Assembly: GCA_019634675.1 (NCBI GenBank)
Contig: JAHCAX010000010.1
Span: 7,923 to 71,922 of the forward strand
Direction: 5' to 3'
Source: Acherontichlamydia pituitae
GTDB lineage: Bacteria; Chlamydiota; Chlamydiia; Chlamydiales; Rhabdochlamydiaceae
DNA: 64,000 bases
In this document: piece by piece, positions 33,396 through 44,722 of the stretch
Layout of the letters: every line of letters starts with the position of its first letter
How positions within the stretch are numbered: position 1 is the stretch's first letter
Notes under the pieces: model-generated
Databases searched by the model: none
Told to the model about the DNA's origin: nothing
What the model saw: only the letters and a program-made list of their open reading frames with translations
Position numbers and translations under genes: made by a program

Positions 33396-33683
33396 ATTAA
33401 TTTATTTTTATTCGTAAATATCTTAATTCATTTATTTTAAATCGATGTGAAAAATAATAATGGGACAAATTATTCAAGCTCTGATACGATGAAGAAACGG
33501 TGTGCTGCCGGCACTGAAGGGGTTAGATGCCTCTTTGGAAACGATTCGAATAATACGAAATTTTCATCGTTATCGCTTTCACCATCAAAGTTTTGGTGAT
33601 CGGGAAACGGGGAAACTTCTTTACTTTAATCGGATGCCGGTGGTTTAATTTGTCATCTATAAACATGAAAAATAAAAAACATT
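33396..33683. other. 288-base region upstream of ftsH
   Basis: AT-rich at both ends with a GC-richer middle (about 33497-33540). It must hold the ftsH promoter and probably a long leader. A weak hairpin (TTCACCATC ... TTGGTGA) is at 33579-33600. No ORF or known RNA is recognisable. Confidence 0.35.
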
Positions 33684-36440
<2,757 letters not shown>

Positions 36441-36450
36441 ATTTTACTAC

Positions 36451-36476
36451 CTGTTCGTGCCCTAGGGCACGAACAG
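36451..36476 (+). terminator. Perfect 26-base palindrome after ftsH
   Basis: CTGTTCGTGCCCT is directly followed by its reverse complement, with no spacer. A transcript would fold into a strong hairpin, but no T run follows, so it may be a terminator, an RNA end-stabiliser or a protein site. Confidence 0.55.
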
Positions 36477-36713
36477 ATCATTGCCAAATTTCCAATTTTC
36501 AAGTTTTTTCTGTACAATGGCGTATGAGCTTAGTTTTTACGCTCATATGTTTTCCTGCCCATCCTAAATATCCTGTTTTAATGTTTATTTAACAAATGTT
36601 TTTATGATTAATTGTCTAAGTTAATTTGTTTTAATTATCTATTGTCTTGAACATTAATTCTAGTTTGTTATAATTGTGTTGATTTTTTAATTAATTTAAA
36701 TTTGGTGGTATTT
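36477..36713. other. AT-rich promoter region before the Inc-like gene
   Basis: About 240 bases, very AT-rich, with several TTAATT and TATAAT-like hexamers (for example TATAATTGTG near 36669). No ORF. It probably holds the promoter for 36714-38048. Confidence 0.4.
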
Positions 36714-38048
36714 GTGGCTACTACAGCAGTTCGTGAAACACCATTTACTGGCTATGCAAACCAAGTGCCGTTGGATGCGGAAGATTACTCTTGCAATGGA
36801 TTTTGGACGCAGAGATCTGTTCAAAATGGCTTTCCTTGCTTTTCCTCGTCTCAAGTCGAGGTCATTTCTTGGAGGTTGCTTGGAACGACAGCTTTAATTG
36901 GTGCGGGGGCCCTAGTAGGGTTAGCGGCATTCGAAATCATCGCCCTCCCTGTTGCGCTCTATGCAATCCCATCCTTGATGCTGGCGAGCTACTCGTTCTG
37001 GCATAGCACGACTATCGATGATTATGAAAATGAAGAGCAGCTTGCCCAGATGCGCGAAGAGGCGCAACGGATGACTTTAGAACAGGTTGCCGCCCGATTT
37101 GAATGGCGTAAAATTTTTGAAAATCGAATTTTAACCCCAAGCCAGTTTGTTAACCTCTACCGAAGACAGGTCCTTCCTATGGGAGTTATCGAATTGGTCA
37201 ATTATTATGAAAAGGTGACGCGCCACGCAGATCCTTTCAATGAAACCTCCGGCCATTTTTATGCAGTGCCCCATCCAAGGGAACATGCTGCTAAATGGAC
37301 AACTGAGACGCAAAATAAGACCTTTAAACAGATCATTATTGAATATCCTCTAGAAAAGTTGGAAATGTTGGGAATGATCGATTTTAGCGAGATGCAGAAA
37401 ATCCGGGAACTATTGGTCACTTATCGCTTGGCTGAAGCAGGGTATCAATCTCAAGAACAGCTTGCAGACCAAGAGTTTCAAGGGGCAACCGCAACGTCGC
37501 GTCAAGCTTTTGAACAGGCGCTAGGGGCAATCGACGGCATTTATCAGGCCAATGAGGCAGTTCGGGCAAACCAAGGATTCGAAAACAGAGAAATGATCGA
37601 TCGCTTGGCAATTGAAAATGAGTCTGCTGGACGTTTGCGCGAAGCAAGAGATCTGCACCAGGAACGTATTGCTGCCATTTTCCCCCATGGCCGCATCATT
37701 GCTCGGGAAAACCTATCTCCTGAACATAGGCTGATCTATGATCAATCTGTTCTAACTCTGCACCGGGCAGAGATGGAAATTGGACAAAATTTAAACCAGC
37801 GGCTCCAGCAGCATGATGACCGTTATTCTCGTCAAAGAGCTGAGTTAAATGCGGAGATCGAGCGGGTAAGCCAGGCTTGCAGCCAAATGAGAGAGCGTGC
37901 TCAGGAGCAGTTTAGGCAAGATTCAGAGCCGGCAAATCAAGCAAGAGAGCAGCGCTTACGGCCGCATCGCGAGCAATTTGAGCGGATTGGTGTCGACTTA
38001 GACCGTACGTACCGGGCCTATCTGCGTCAGCTAAGAGCTCTTCGTTAA
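36714..38048 (+). CDS. Inc-like protein: bilobed hydrophobic domain plus coiled-coil region
   Basis: A protein of about 444 aa. I chose GTG 36714 (MATTAVRETPFTG) because GGTGG sits 5 bases upstream; TTG 36702 is the only longer option. A hydrophobic stretch of about 45 residues (roughly 48-94, TTALIGAGALVGLAAFEIIA then a second helix to LASYSFW) forms two close membrane helices with a tiny loop, the bilobed signature of chlamydial inclusion-membrane proteins. The 50 residues before it are polar without a Sec signal, fitting type III export. The C-terminal 350 residues are helical and Glu/Gln/Arg-rich, probably coiled coil. It interrupts the ftsH-pnp order of Chlamydiaceae. Confidence 0.75.
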   Translation: MATTAVRETPFTGYANQVPLDAEDYSCNGFWTQRSVQNGFPCFSSSQVEVISWRLLGTTALIGAGALVGLAAFEIIALPVALYAIPSLMLASYSFWHSTTIDDYENEEQLAQMREEAQRMTLEQVAARFEWRKIFENRILTPSQFVNLYRRQVLPMGVIELVNYYEKVTRHADPFNETSGHFYAVPHPREHAAKWTTETQNKTFKQIIIEYPLEKLEMLGMIDFSEMQKIRELLVTYRLAEAGYQSQEQLADQEFQGATATSRQAFEQALGAIDGIYQANEAVRANQGFENREMIDRLAIENESAGRLREARDLHQERIAAIFPHGRIIARENLSPEHRLIYDQSVLTLHRAEMEIGQNLNQRLQQHDDRYSRQRAELNAEIERVSQACSQMRERAQEQFRQDSEPANQAREQRLRPHREQFERIGVDLDRTYRAYLRQLRALR

Positions 38049-38051
38049 CAA

Positions 38052-38221
38052 TAGATCTCTTGCATAACCCCATTCACCTGGGGAAATCGTTCTTTTTTCA
38101 CAGGTTTTTATCCCACTCTCTCGCCGACTCTTTCGTGAGATCCGAAACTGTAAACAGTTTCTAAAAACCTGTGAAAAAATCTCCGATTTTTCCAGGCAAA
38201 GCGGGTTATGCAAGAGATCTA
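38052..38221. repeat. 170-bp imperfect inverted repeat (MITE-like)
   Basis: The ends TAGATCTCTTGCATAACCC (38052-38070) and its reverse complement (38203-38221) match perfectly. Pairing continues for about 60 bases per arm, with a second identical block TTTCACAGGTTTTTA. The element starts 4 bases after the Inc-like stop and has TA at both outer ends. No transposase is inside. Confidence 0.8.
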
Positions 38222-38235
38222 ATTGATAATCCAAA

Positions 38236-38278
38236 ACAAAAAAGCCATCGGACGATCGCCGTCCGATGGCTTTTTTTT
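38236..38278. terminator. Bidirectional Rho-independent terminator after pnp
   Basis: AAAAGCCATCGGAC pairs with GTCCGATGGCTTTT around a 7-base loop, with T runs on both strands. It ends pnp on the minus strand and anything read from the Inc-like gene on the plus strand. Confidence 0.88.
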
Positions 38279-38299
38279 ATTCAATCAGGTGCTGCTTAA

Positions 38300-40411
38300 T
38301 TATTTCTGAGCAGCAGCAGGGGCAGGCAGCAAAGCTTTATGGCTGAGCTTGATTTGCCCTCTGTCATTGACATCCAATACTTTAACGTCGATCATTTGAC
38401 CTTCTTTCACGACATCTTGGATGTTTTGCACCCTTGCGTGGGAAAGCTCGGAAATGTGGCAAAGCCCTTCTTTTCCGTAGATCTCGACAAAGATTCCAAA
38501 CGGCACGATCGATACAACGCGGCCAGTGTAAGTCTTCCCGATTTCAACCTCTGCGGTCAAATTGTGGATGATCTCTTTAGCGCGCTTCATCCCTTCGCTG
38601 TTTGTCGAAGAGATGCTGACTATGCCGCTATCGTCGATGTCGATCTGGACGCCGGTCTCTTCAATGATGGCGCGGATCTGCTTGCCAGCTGGCCCAATGA
38701 CTGTTCCAATCTTGCTAGGCTTGATCTGCATCGTTTCGATGCGTGGAGCGTAGGAAGAGAGGTGTTCTTTGGACTTAGGGCAGATTTCCAGCATCTTGTT
38801 CAAGATATGCAGGCGTCCCTGTTTTGCTTGGGCAAGGGCTGCCTTCATGATCTGTGCATTGATCCCTTCGATCTTGATATCGAGCTGGAATGCTGTGATC
38901 CCTTGAGCGTCACCAGAGAGTTTGAAGTCCATGTCGCCAAGGGCGTCTTCGACTCCTAAAATATCGGAAAGGATCGCATATTTATGGTCCTCTAAAATAA
39001 GCCCCATTGCAATCCCTGCAATCGGACGACGGATCGGTACGCCCGCGTCCATCAGGGCCAAGCAGCCGCCGCATACAGAGGCCATGGAAGAGGAACCGTT
39101 CGATTCGGTGATATTTGATTCCAGGCGGATAACGTATGGGAAATTCTCTTGAGGAGGGAGGATCATTGCAAGCGAGCGCTCTGCTAGCTTGCCGTGGCCG
39201 ATCTCCCGGCGACCTGGAGAGCCCATGCGGCCGACTTCACCGACTGAAAAAGGAGGGAACGAATATTGAAGGTAAAAGCGGGTATTTAGCTCTCCATCGA
39301 GGTTTTCGCCGCGTTGGGCCATCGTCTCGCCGCCGAGCGTCGCAACAGCAAGAGATTGCGTCTCGCCGCGTGTAAAGAGCGCGCTTCCATGCGTTCTTGG
39401 AAGGAGGGAAAGCTCGATGTCGATCGGACGGATCTGATCGCATTTTCTTCCATCGCTCCGTTCGTTTTCATCGAGGATCATTTTCCTCATCAGGTGGGAC
39501 TGCACTTTTTTGAATGCGCCTTTGACATCGGTCTTGGTAAAGCGGAAGGTTGTTTCTCCCTCTGGGAAGAAGTGGGCTGTTACCGAGTCATTGACTGCGC
39601 GGACAGCGTCTTCTCGAGCTTGCTTTTCTTTTTGTCTTAAAGCTTTGTCGAGTTTTTCTTCTGTCATCTGCTTCATTTCTTTGATAAGCTCTTCTGGGAT
39701 CAAACGGATATCGTCTCTTTTCTTAGGCTTGCCGATCACTTTTTGCCAGTCGCTTAGGCATTGGCAAATCTTTTTGATCGCTTGGTGCCCTTCTTCAACA
39801 GCTTCAAGGATTTGCTCTTCGGTAAGGAAGTCGCAATAGCCTTCGATCATCAGGATGGCGTCCTCAGTGCCGGCTAGAATAAGGTCTAAACGGGACTTCT
39901 TTTGCTCTTCGACGGTCGGATTGACGACAAAATTGTTATCAACTAATCCAACGCGGACAGCGCCTACTGGCTTAATCAATGGGATGTCGGAGATCGTAAG
40001 GGCTGCAGATGCTGCGCAGATTGCGAGTGGATCTGGAGAGTGGACTCCATCATAAGAGAACACGTAGGACAGCACTTGGATCTCATTATAGTAGCCATCT
40101 TCAAACATGGGGCGCAATGGGCGGTCGATCAGGCGGCAGACCAAAATTTCCCTTTCAGCAGGGCGGCCTTCCCGCTTAATAAATCCTCCAAGTGTTTTAC
40201 CAGCAGAAGAGAATTTTTCTTGGTAATCGACGCGCAAAGGCAAAAAGTCTGTTTCTGCTGAAGGCGCAGGTCCTGAGCAAGCTGTGGAAAGCAGGATGGT
40301 CTCGCCTGAGCGGACGACGACGGCAGCATTAGCCTGGCGGGCTATCTTGCCGGTTTCAAAAATGATGTCGCGGCCCCCAACAGATACGACCGTTGATTTC
40401 TTATCAAACAT
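38300..40411 (-). CDS. pnp: Polyribonucleotide nucleotidyltransferase (PNPase)
   Basis: A 703-aa phosphorolytic 3'-5' exoribonuclease. Two RNase PH domains (first about 1-215, second about 310-540 with LFTRGETQSL and GDMDFKLSGD), an inter-domain helical region, then KH (IGPAGKQIRAIIEETG) and S1 (VSIVPFGIFVEIYGKEGLCHISELS) RNA-binding domains. ATG 40411 (MFDKKSTVVS) has GGAG 6 bases upstream; ATG 40423 is an alternative and the frame is open to 40471. It follows rpsO on the same strand, as is common. Confidence 0.96.
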   Translation of the reverse strand: MFDKKSTVVSVGGRDIIFETGKIARQANAAVVVRSGETILLSTACSGPAPSAETDFLPLRVDYQEKFSSAGKTLGGFIKREGRPAEREILVCRLIDRPLRPMFEDGYYNEIQVLSYVFSYDGVHSPDPLAICAASAALTISDIPLIKPVGAVRVGLVDNNFVVNPTVEEQKKSRLDLILAGTEDAILMIEGYCDFLTEEQILEAVEEGHQAIKKICQCLSDWQKVIGKPKKRDDIRLIPEELIKEMKQMTEEKLDKALRQKEKQAREDAVRAVNDSVTAHFFPEGETTFRFTKTDVKGAFKKVQSHLMRKMILDENERSDGRKCDQIRPIDIELSLLPRTHGSALFTRGETQSLAVATLGGETMAQRGENLDGELNTRFYLQYSFPPFSVGEVGRMGSPGRREIGHGKLAERSLAMILPPQENFPYVIRLESNITESNGSSSMASVCGGCLALMDAGVPIRRPIAGIAMGLILEDHKYAILSDILGVEDALGDMDFKLSGDAQGITAFQLDIKIEGINAQIMKAALAQAKQGRLHILNKMLEICPKSKEHLSSYAPRIETMQIKPSKIGTVIGPAGKQIRAIIEETGVQIDIDDSGIVSISSTNSEGMKRAKEIIHNLTAEVEIGKTYTGRVVSIVPFGIFVEIYGKEGLCHISELSHARVQNIQDVVKEGQMIDVKVLDVNDRGQIKLSHKALLPAPAAAQK

Positions 40412-40806
40412 AGGTAACTCCATAGTCAATTGTGATATGTCCTGTCGGAGGATGAATTGACCACTGATCAAGAAAATCGATTTTCTGGACGAGAGGGCAT
40501 TCCATCGCTTCCAACAGAACGGGAACTTTCAACTTTCAAGCTAAAGAAAAGCCTTAGCAGAAGTTGAACCCGGGGACTATAGCACTAAGGATGTTATGAG
40601 ACAATAGCCCTGTTGTAAGATTTCTTAGACGGAAGGTGTAAAAATCAAATTTTAATCTACCAAGAAAACGACAAAACTCTGGAGTTTGGCCAGATCGCTC
40701 TTTTGAAGCATATTTGGATAGACGATAGAATCCTGCCCAAGGTGTTTGGGAGGCTTTAAAATAGACTTGCTGTATACTGATAGTTTAACGGATCATAGAA
40801 AACGTT

Positions 40807-40830
40807 TAGGGGCTGTTTGACCAGCCCCTA
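40807..40830 (-). terminator. Hairpin downstream of rpsO
   Basis: TAGGGGCTG pairs with CAGCCCCTA around a 6-base loop. On the minus strand it is followed by AAACGTTTTCTAT, a weak T tract, so a partial terminator or processing site between rpsO and pnp is likely. Confidence 0.5.
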
Positions 40831-40862
40831 GCGCGTATGTTGAACTGATGGACCAGCTCTTA

Positions 40863-40950
40863 AGAGACTGTTCTCAAACTCCGCTTAAAATTTTTAGATT
40901 CTTTTATGAAAAATCTAAATAATATAAAGCCTAGTTTGAGAACAGCCTCT
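40863..40950. repeat. 88-bp inverted repeat just downstream of rpsO
   Basis: Left GAGACTGTTCTCAAACT (40863-40879) pairs with right AGTTTGAGAACAGCCTC (40932-40948). An inner stem TTTTAGATT / AAATCTAAA completes a long hairpin. It begins about 11 bases after the rpsO stop. The ends resemble those of the 26053 repeat (GAGACAGTTGCAAAACT). Confidence 0.7.
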
Positions 40951-40960
40951 GAACCCTTGC

Positions 40961-41230
40961 TTACTTGCGCAGGTTGAGGCGTACAATTAAACTTTGATAC
41001 CGTTTGGTATCTGTTGAATTGAGGTAATCAAGCAGTTTTCGGCGTTGGCCGACAAGCTTTAAAAGAGCCAACCGCGAGCTGTGATCTTTCGGAGCGAGCT
41101 TCAGGTGTTCGGTGAGTTCTGCAATTCTCTCAGTGAGAATAGCGATTTGAACGTCCGCTGATCCGGTATCCTTCTCATGCAGTTGAAACTTTTTTGTAAT
41201 TTCTTCCTTAGTACCCTTATCTAAAGACAT
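40961..41230 (-). CDS. rpsO: 30S ribosomal protein S15
   Basis: An 89-aa S15, binding 16S rRNA at a three-way junction. GSADVQIAILTERIAELTEHLKLAPKDHSSRLALLKLVGQRRKLLDYL is the full family signature. AGGGAGAAG precedes the start, and a TATACT hexamer about 35 bases upstream (41265-41270) is a possible -10 box. pnp is the next gene on this strand. Confidence 0.98.
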   Translation of the reverse strand: MSLDKGTKEEITKKFQLHEKDTGSADVQIAILTERIAELTEHLKLAPKDHSSRLALLKLVGQRRKLLDYLNSTDTKRYQSLIVRLNLRK

Positions 41231-41451
41231 TTAGCACTTCTCCCTTATTATTGAGAGTTAAATCAGTATAGACAAACTTTAAGTTGTAAAACATTGATCT
41301 TATTGTACCTGAAAGCTCGTAATGAGTTCAACCATAAAAAGCAGGCGCTTCAGGATGACCCTATGTTTCTCGAGGGAAAAGGGGTGGATTTCAATTAATT
41401 TCTACTGCTGAATAAGGGCGAGGTTTTTCATAGAGGTTTAGAGGAAAAACA

Positions 41452-41479
41452 TTGACTTTTTGATGGTCTCATCTATGCT
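41452..41479 (+). promoter_or_regulatory. Sigma70-type promoter for tadA
   Basis: TTGACT (41452-41457), 16-base spacer, TATGCT (41474-41479), about 35 bases before the tadA start. Confidence 0.55.
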
Positions 41480-41515
41480 TGACGCTCGCGGAAATTGGAA
41501 ATTTAGGTGTTTTGA

Positions 41516-41995
41516 GTGGACGAGCATTTCATGCAGCTTGCAATCGAAGAGGCTAAAAAAGCTTATGATAAGGGAGAGGTGCCTGTCGGGGCTGTTTTAG
41601 TCTGGAACAACGAAGTGATCGCCCGCGCCCATAACCTTGTCGAAACGCGGAAGGATGCTTCCGCGCATGCGGAGCTATTGTGCATGGCAGCCGGAGCTGA
41701 GAAATTAAACAACTGGCGCCTTCTTAACACGACCTTATATAGTACTTTAGAGCCATGTTCGATGTGCGCAGGAGCGATGTTGCTTAGCCGGATCGGGACG
41801 CTGGTCTGGGGAGCGCCCGACCTTAGGCATGGCGCGCATGGCAGCTGGATCAATGTGCTCGATCAGCCTCATCCAACCCATCGGATCGAGGTTCGGAAAG
41901 GGGTGTTGGCCGACGTATGCAGCGATTTAATGAGATCTTTTTTTCAAAACCGCCGTTTAAAAGAGGTTGGCAATGAAGCTGGAAGCCTTGTTTAA
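41516..41995 (+). CDS. tadA: tRNA-specific adenosine deaminase
   Basis: A 159-aa zinc deaminase converting A34 to inosine in tRNAArg(ACG). HAE (H51, E53) and PCSMC (C81, C84) bind zinc and provide the catalytic glutamate. The start is GTG 41516; ATG 41531 is a shorter alternative. The gene order rpsO-tadA matches C. trachomatis. Confidence 0.93.
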   Translation: MDEHFMQLAIEEAKKAYDKGEVPVGAVLVWNNEVIARAHNLVETRKDASAHAELLCMAAGAEKLNNWRLLNTTLYSTLEPCSMCAGAMLLSRIGTLVWGAPDLRHGAHGSWINVLDQPHPTHRIEVRKGVLADVCSDLMRSFFQNRRLKEVGNEAGSLV

Positions 41996-42206
41996 TGAGC
42001 TTGTCGCAGCTCAGCAAGAAAAGATAAAGCGGTGCGCGGACCAGATCGTGCCGAATCTTACAGCAGATGATCTGCTTCAGCCCAATGATTTTCCTGAGCT
42101 CGAGAGCCATCCTCTTTTCCGCTATGAAGAGGGGGTGCTGGAAGGATTGCTGACCGCTCGGATGGCTTATTTGGCCTTGGCCCAAGAAATCAAGGGCGAG
42201 GGTTGA
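41973..42206 (+). CDS. Small conserved protein overlapping tadA
   Basis: A 77-aa soluble protein (MKLEALFNELVAAQQEKIKR...). ATG 41973 has AAGAGG 6 bases upstream and overlaps the end of tadA by 23 bases, so the two are translationally coupled. The sequence is mostly helical with an acidic middle (DFPELESHPLFRYEEGVLEG). Chlamydiaceae have a small hypothetical gene at this position after tadA; whether it is the same family I cannot check. Function unknown. Confidence 0.75.
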   Translation: MKLEALFNELVAAQQEKIKRCADQIVPNLTADDLLQPNDFPELESHPLFRYEEGVLEGLLTARMAYLALAQEIKGEG

Positions 42207-42362
42207 AAGTTCGGCTTTCAGCTGAGCGCCAGTAGGCAAATATCTCGAAGCATTTAGTCTTAAAAGTTGCAAAGTCGAGTTCGAAAGTTCTTGTTTTTTA
42301 TCGAATAATGGTTTTTACTAGATGCTTCAAACAGATTTTTTTATTTTAAGGAGAGTTTAAGT

Positions 42363-42674
42363 ATGAAAAAACAAGGCCATCCTCCCTATCAAGATGTGTT
42401 GTTCATCGATTCATCAACTGGCTACAAGTTCGTTTGCGGAAGCACGCTCCAACCTAAAGAAAAAGAAGTTTTCGAAGGTAAAGAGTATCCAGTCTGCAGA
42501 TTACCTGTTTCTTCCGCTTCCCATCCGTTCTTTACAGGAAGCAAGCAGTTTATCGACTCGGAAGGACGCGTTGACAAGTTTGTGAAGCGCTATGCAAAAA
42601 AACCTGAGAAGAAAGCTGAGGAAGTTGCTGTAGAGCCTGAAGCAAAGAAAGGCAAGAAGAAAAAGTCGACTTAA
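42363..42674 (+). CDS. rpmE2: 50S ribosomal protein L31 type B
   Basis: A 103-aa L31 of the zinc-free, type B kind: HPPYQDVLFIDSSTGYKFVCGSTL, then SASHPFFTGSKQFIDSEGRVDKFVKRY. The last 25 residues are an Ala/Glu/Lys-rich tail (KKAEEVAVEPEAKKGKKKKST). It leads the conserved block rpmE-prfA-prmC-ffh. Confidence 0.95.
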   Translation: MKKQGHPPYQDVLFIDSSTGYKFVCGSTLQPKEKEVFEGKEYPVCRLPVSSASHPFFTGSKQFIDSEGRVDKFVKRYAKKPEKKAEEVAVEPEAKKGKKKKST

Positions 42675-42699
42675 AATCCTCATCTTTTAAAGGTTTCAC

Positions 42700-43794
42700 A
42701 TGGAGGAGCAATTGCGCAAACTTCTCAAGCGATTTGAGAAGGTCGAAGATCTGTTAGGGCGGGCCGATGTGCTGGCCGACCAGCAGCAGTACCGAGAACT
42801 TGCGCAAGAGCATGCATATCTTACAGAGGTTAAAGAGCAGTGGCTGAAGTATCAGAACTGTCTCAAGCAGCTCGAAGATAACCAGCTCCTTTTGAAAACT
42901 GAAAAAGATCCTGAGTTCTTGGAGGTGATCAGAGATGAGATCGCCTCTTTAGAACCTCAAATCGCCTCATCTCGCCATAAGCTAGAAACCCTTCTCATTC
43001 CACCTGATCCTCGCGACAGCAGAAATATTATTCTTGAACTGCGCGCCGGCACGGGAGGCGACGAGGCCGCGATCTTCGTTGGCGACTGCGTCCGAATGTA
43101 TAAGCAGTACGCCGATGCAAAAGGGTGGAAGCATGAATTGCTTTCCTGCGCAGAATCTGAAATGGGCGGCTTTAAGGAATATGTCATGGTCATTTCCGGC
43201 CATAACGTACACCGACTTCTCCAATATGAAGCAGGGACGCATCGGGTCCAGCGCGTTCCTAAAACGGAAGCTCAGGGCAGGGTCCACACTTCAGCCATTA
43301 CAGTTGCGGTCCTTCTGGAGCCTGATGAAAGTGAAAAGATCGTCCTCGACGAGAGGGACCTCAAGATCGATACTTATCGGGCTTCGGGCGCTGGCGGCCA
43401 GCACGTCAACGTGACAGATTCCGCGGTCAGGATCACCCACATTCCTACAGGCACTGTCGTTGCTTGCCAAGAGGAGAGGAGCCAGCATAAGAACAAAGAT
43501 AAGGCAATGCGGCTGCTTTCTGCTAAGATCGCAGAAGAAAAGCGGATGAAGGCGGAACGGGAGATGGCATCGCTTCGCTCTTCCCAAGTAGGAACAGGCG
43601 ATCGGTCGGAACGGATCAGAACTTACAACTTTTCTCAGAACAGGGTCACCGACCATCGGATCGATTTAACGCTTTATAAGCTCAACCTTGTCATGGAAGG
43701 GGATCTCGACGAGATCACAGAAGCGCTTGTCGCCTATTTTCACCAGGAGAAGTTGGCGTCGATCGGGGAGAAGGCCAATGAAGATCTTGGGTGA
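42700..43794 (+). CDS. prfA: Peptide chain release factor 1
   Basis: A 364-aa class I release factor reading UAA and UAG. The GGQ motif lies in YRASGAGGQHVNVTDSAVRITHIPTG, and the preceding ELRAGTGGDEAAIF and HRVQRVPKTEAQGRVHTSA are RF1 signatures. The prmC start overlaps its 3' end, giving the usual prfA-prmC pair, in which PrmC methylates the GGQ glutamine. Confidence 0.96.
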   Translation: MEEQLRKLLKRFEKVEDLLGRADVLADQQQYRELAQEHAYLTEVKEQWLKYQNCLKQLEDNQLLLKTEKDPEFLEVIRDEIASLEPQIASSRHKLETLLIPPDPRDSRNIILELRAGTGGDEAAIFVGDCVRMYKQYADAKGWKHELLSCAESEMGGFKEYVMVISGHNVHRLLQYEAGTHRVQRVPKTEAQGRVHTSAITVAVLLEPDESEKIVLDERDLKIDTYRASGAGGQHVNVTDSAVRITHIPTGTVVACQEERSQHKNKDKAMRLLSAKIAEEKRMKAEREMASLRSSQVGTGDRSERIRTYNFSQNRVTDHRIDLTLYKLNLVMEGDLDEITEALVAYFHQEKLASIGEKANEDLG

Positions 43795-44626
43795 TGTCTT
43801 AAAACTAGCTGCCCAATATCTCAAAGAGCGCAACGATCCGAGTCCGCGGCGGCACGCAGAAGACCTCCTTTCCCATGTGTTGAAGGAGCCTCGATTAAAC
43901 CTCTACCTCCAATTCGACCGTCCTCTTCAGGAAGATGAGTTGACCTCCTATCGTGCGCTCCTCAAAAGGAAGGCGACAGGGGAGCCGTTCGAGTACATTT
44001 GCGGAAAAACGTCTTTTTTTGGATGCGAGCTTTTGGTAACGCCTGATGTGCTGATCCCAAGGCCTGAGACAGAAGTGCTCTTAGAAAAGGCCTGCGATCG
44101 GATCAAAAAGGATCCGCTTGCTGGAAAAAGCGCTTGGGACCTCTGCTGCGGATCGGGATGCATTGGACTTGGCCTCAAAAAGCGGTTTCCAGAGCTTGCA
44201 GTTTCGCTCTCCGATGTTTCCGAGCGGGCAATTTCAGTTGCTAAAGAAAATTCTAAGAAGAACCAGTTGGATGTCGAACTGCTCTGCGGAGATCTGCTTT
44301 CCGTGTTTCAGGGGAGGAAGGCTGATTACGTTTTTTGCAACCCGCCCTACATTTCAAAAAAAGAATATGATTCCCTTGATCGATCAGTCAAGGATTTTGA
44401 ACCTGCTTTAGCTCTTGTGGGCGGTGAATCGGGCTTCGCGTTTTACGAAAGGCTAAGCAAGGAGCTTCCTGGTTATTTGCAGCCGCATGCCCAGGTATTT
44501 ATCGAGATCGGAACGGGCCAGGGAGAAGCAGTCTTAGATCTCTTTAGTGCAGGGCATTGGAAAGCAAAAGGGGTTGAGAAGGATTGGGCAGGGCACGACC
44601 GTTTCTTTTTCCTTGAATTTGAATGA
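43778..44626 (+). CDS. prmC: Release factor glutamine methyltransferase
   Basis: A 282-aa SAM-dependent methyltransferase acting on the GGQ glutamine of RF1 and RF2. The N-terminal helical domain includes RRHAEDLLSHVLK; the catalytic domain has VLIPRPETEVLLE, WDLCCGSGCIGLGL (SAM loop) and the NPPY active site (FCNPPYIS). Start 43778 has GGGGAGAAGG upstream and overlaps prfA by 17 bases. Confidence 0.95.
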   Translation: MKILGDVLKLAAQYLKERNDPSPRRHAEDLLSHVLKEPRLNLYLQFDRPLQEDELTSYRALLKRKATGEPFEYICGKTSFFGCELLVTPDVLIPRPETEVLLEKACDRIKKDPLAGKSAWDLCCGSGCIGLGLKKRFPELAVSLSDVSERAISVAKENSKKNQLDVELLCGDLLSVFQGRKADYVFCNPPYISKKEYDSLDRSVKDFEPALALVGGESGFAFYERLSKELPGYLQPHAQVFIEIGTGQGEAVLDLFSAGHWKAKGVEKDWAGHDRFFFLEFE

Positions 44627-44722
44627 GTTTCTGTCTATTCTATTAATGAATTTTATTGGATAGCTGCGTTCTCTCAAAATTTAACGAGTAGAGCGGCTTG
44701 CAATAAGTAAATATTTGATTGT

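Larger units (their letters stand above)
40412..40960. other. 549-base spacer between rpsO and pnp
   Basis: Unusually long for an rpsO-pnp pair. It contains a 9-bp hairpin at 40807-40830 and the inverted repeat at 40863-40950. The rest (40480-40800) has no convincing ORF, tRNA or known RNA. A TATACT hexamer at about 40773 on the plus strand and AT-rich segments might be promoter elements. Confidence 0.5.

Noticed and set aside
33497..33560. Possible tRNA-like or small-RNA gene before ftsH
   Set aside because: A GATTCGAAT segment resembles a T-loop, but no acceptor stem, D-loop or anticodon arm can be folded around it.
38052..38221. Full insertion sequence
   Set aside because: Too short for a transposase; only the inverted-repeat ends are present.
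38031..38234. 67-aa ORF over the 38052 inverted repeat
   Set aside because: Overlaps the repeat and the Inc-like stop; no support as a gene.
40480..40800. Possible gene between rpsO and pnp
   Set aside because: No open frame of useful length with a ribosome site on either strand.
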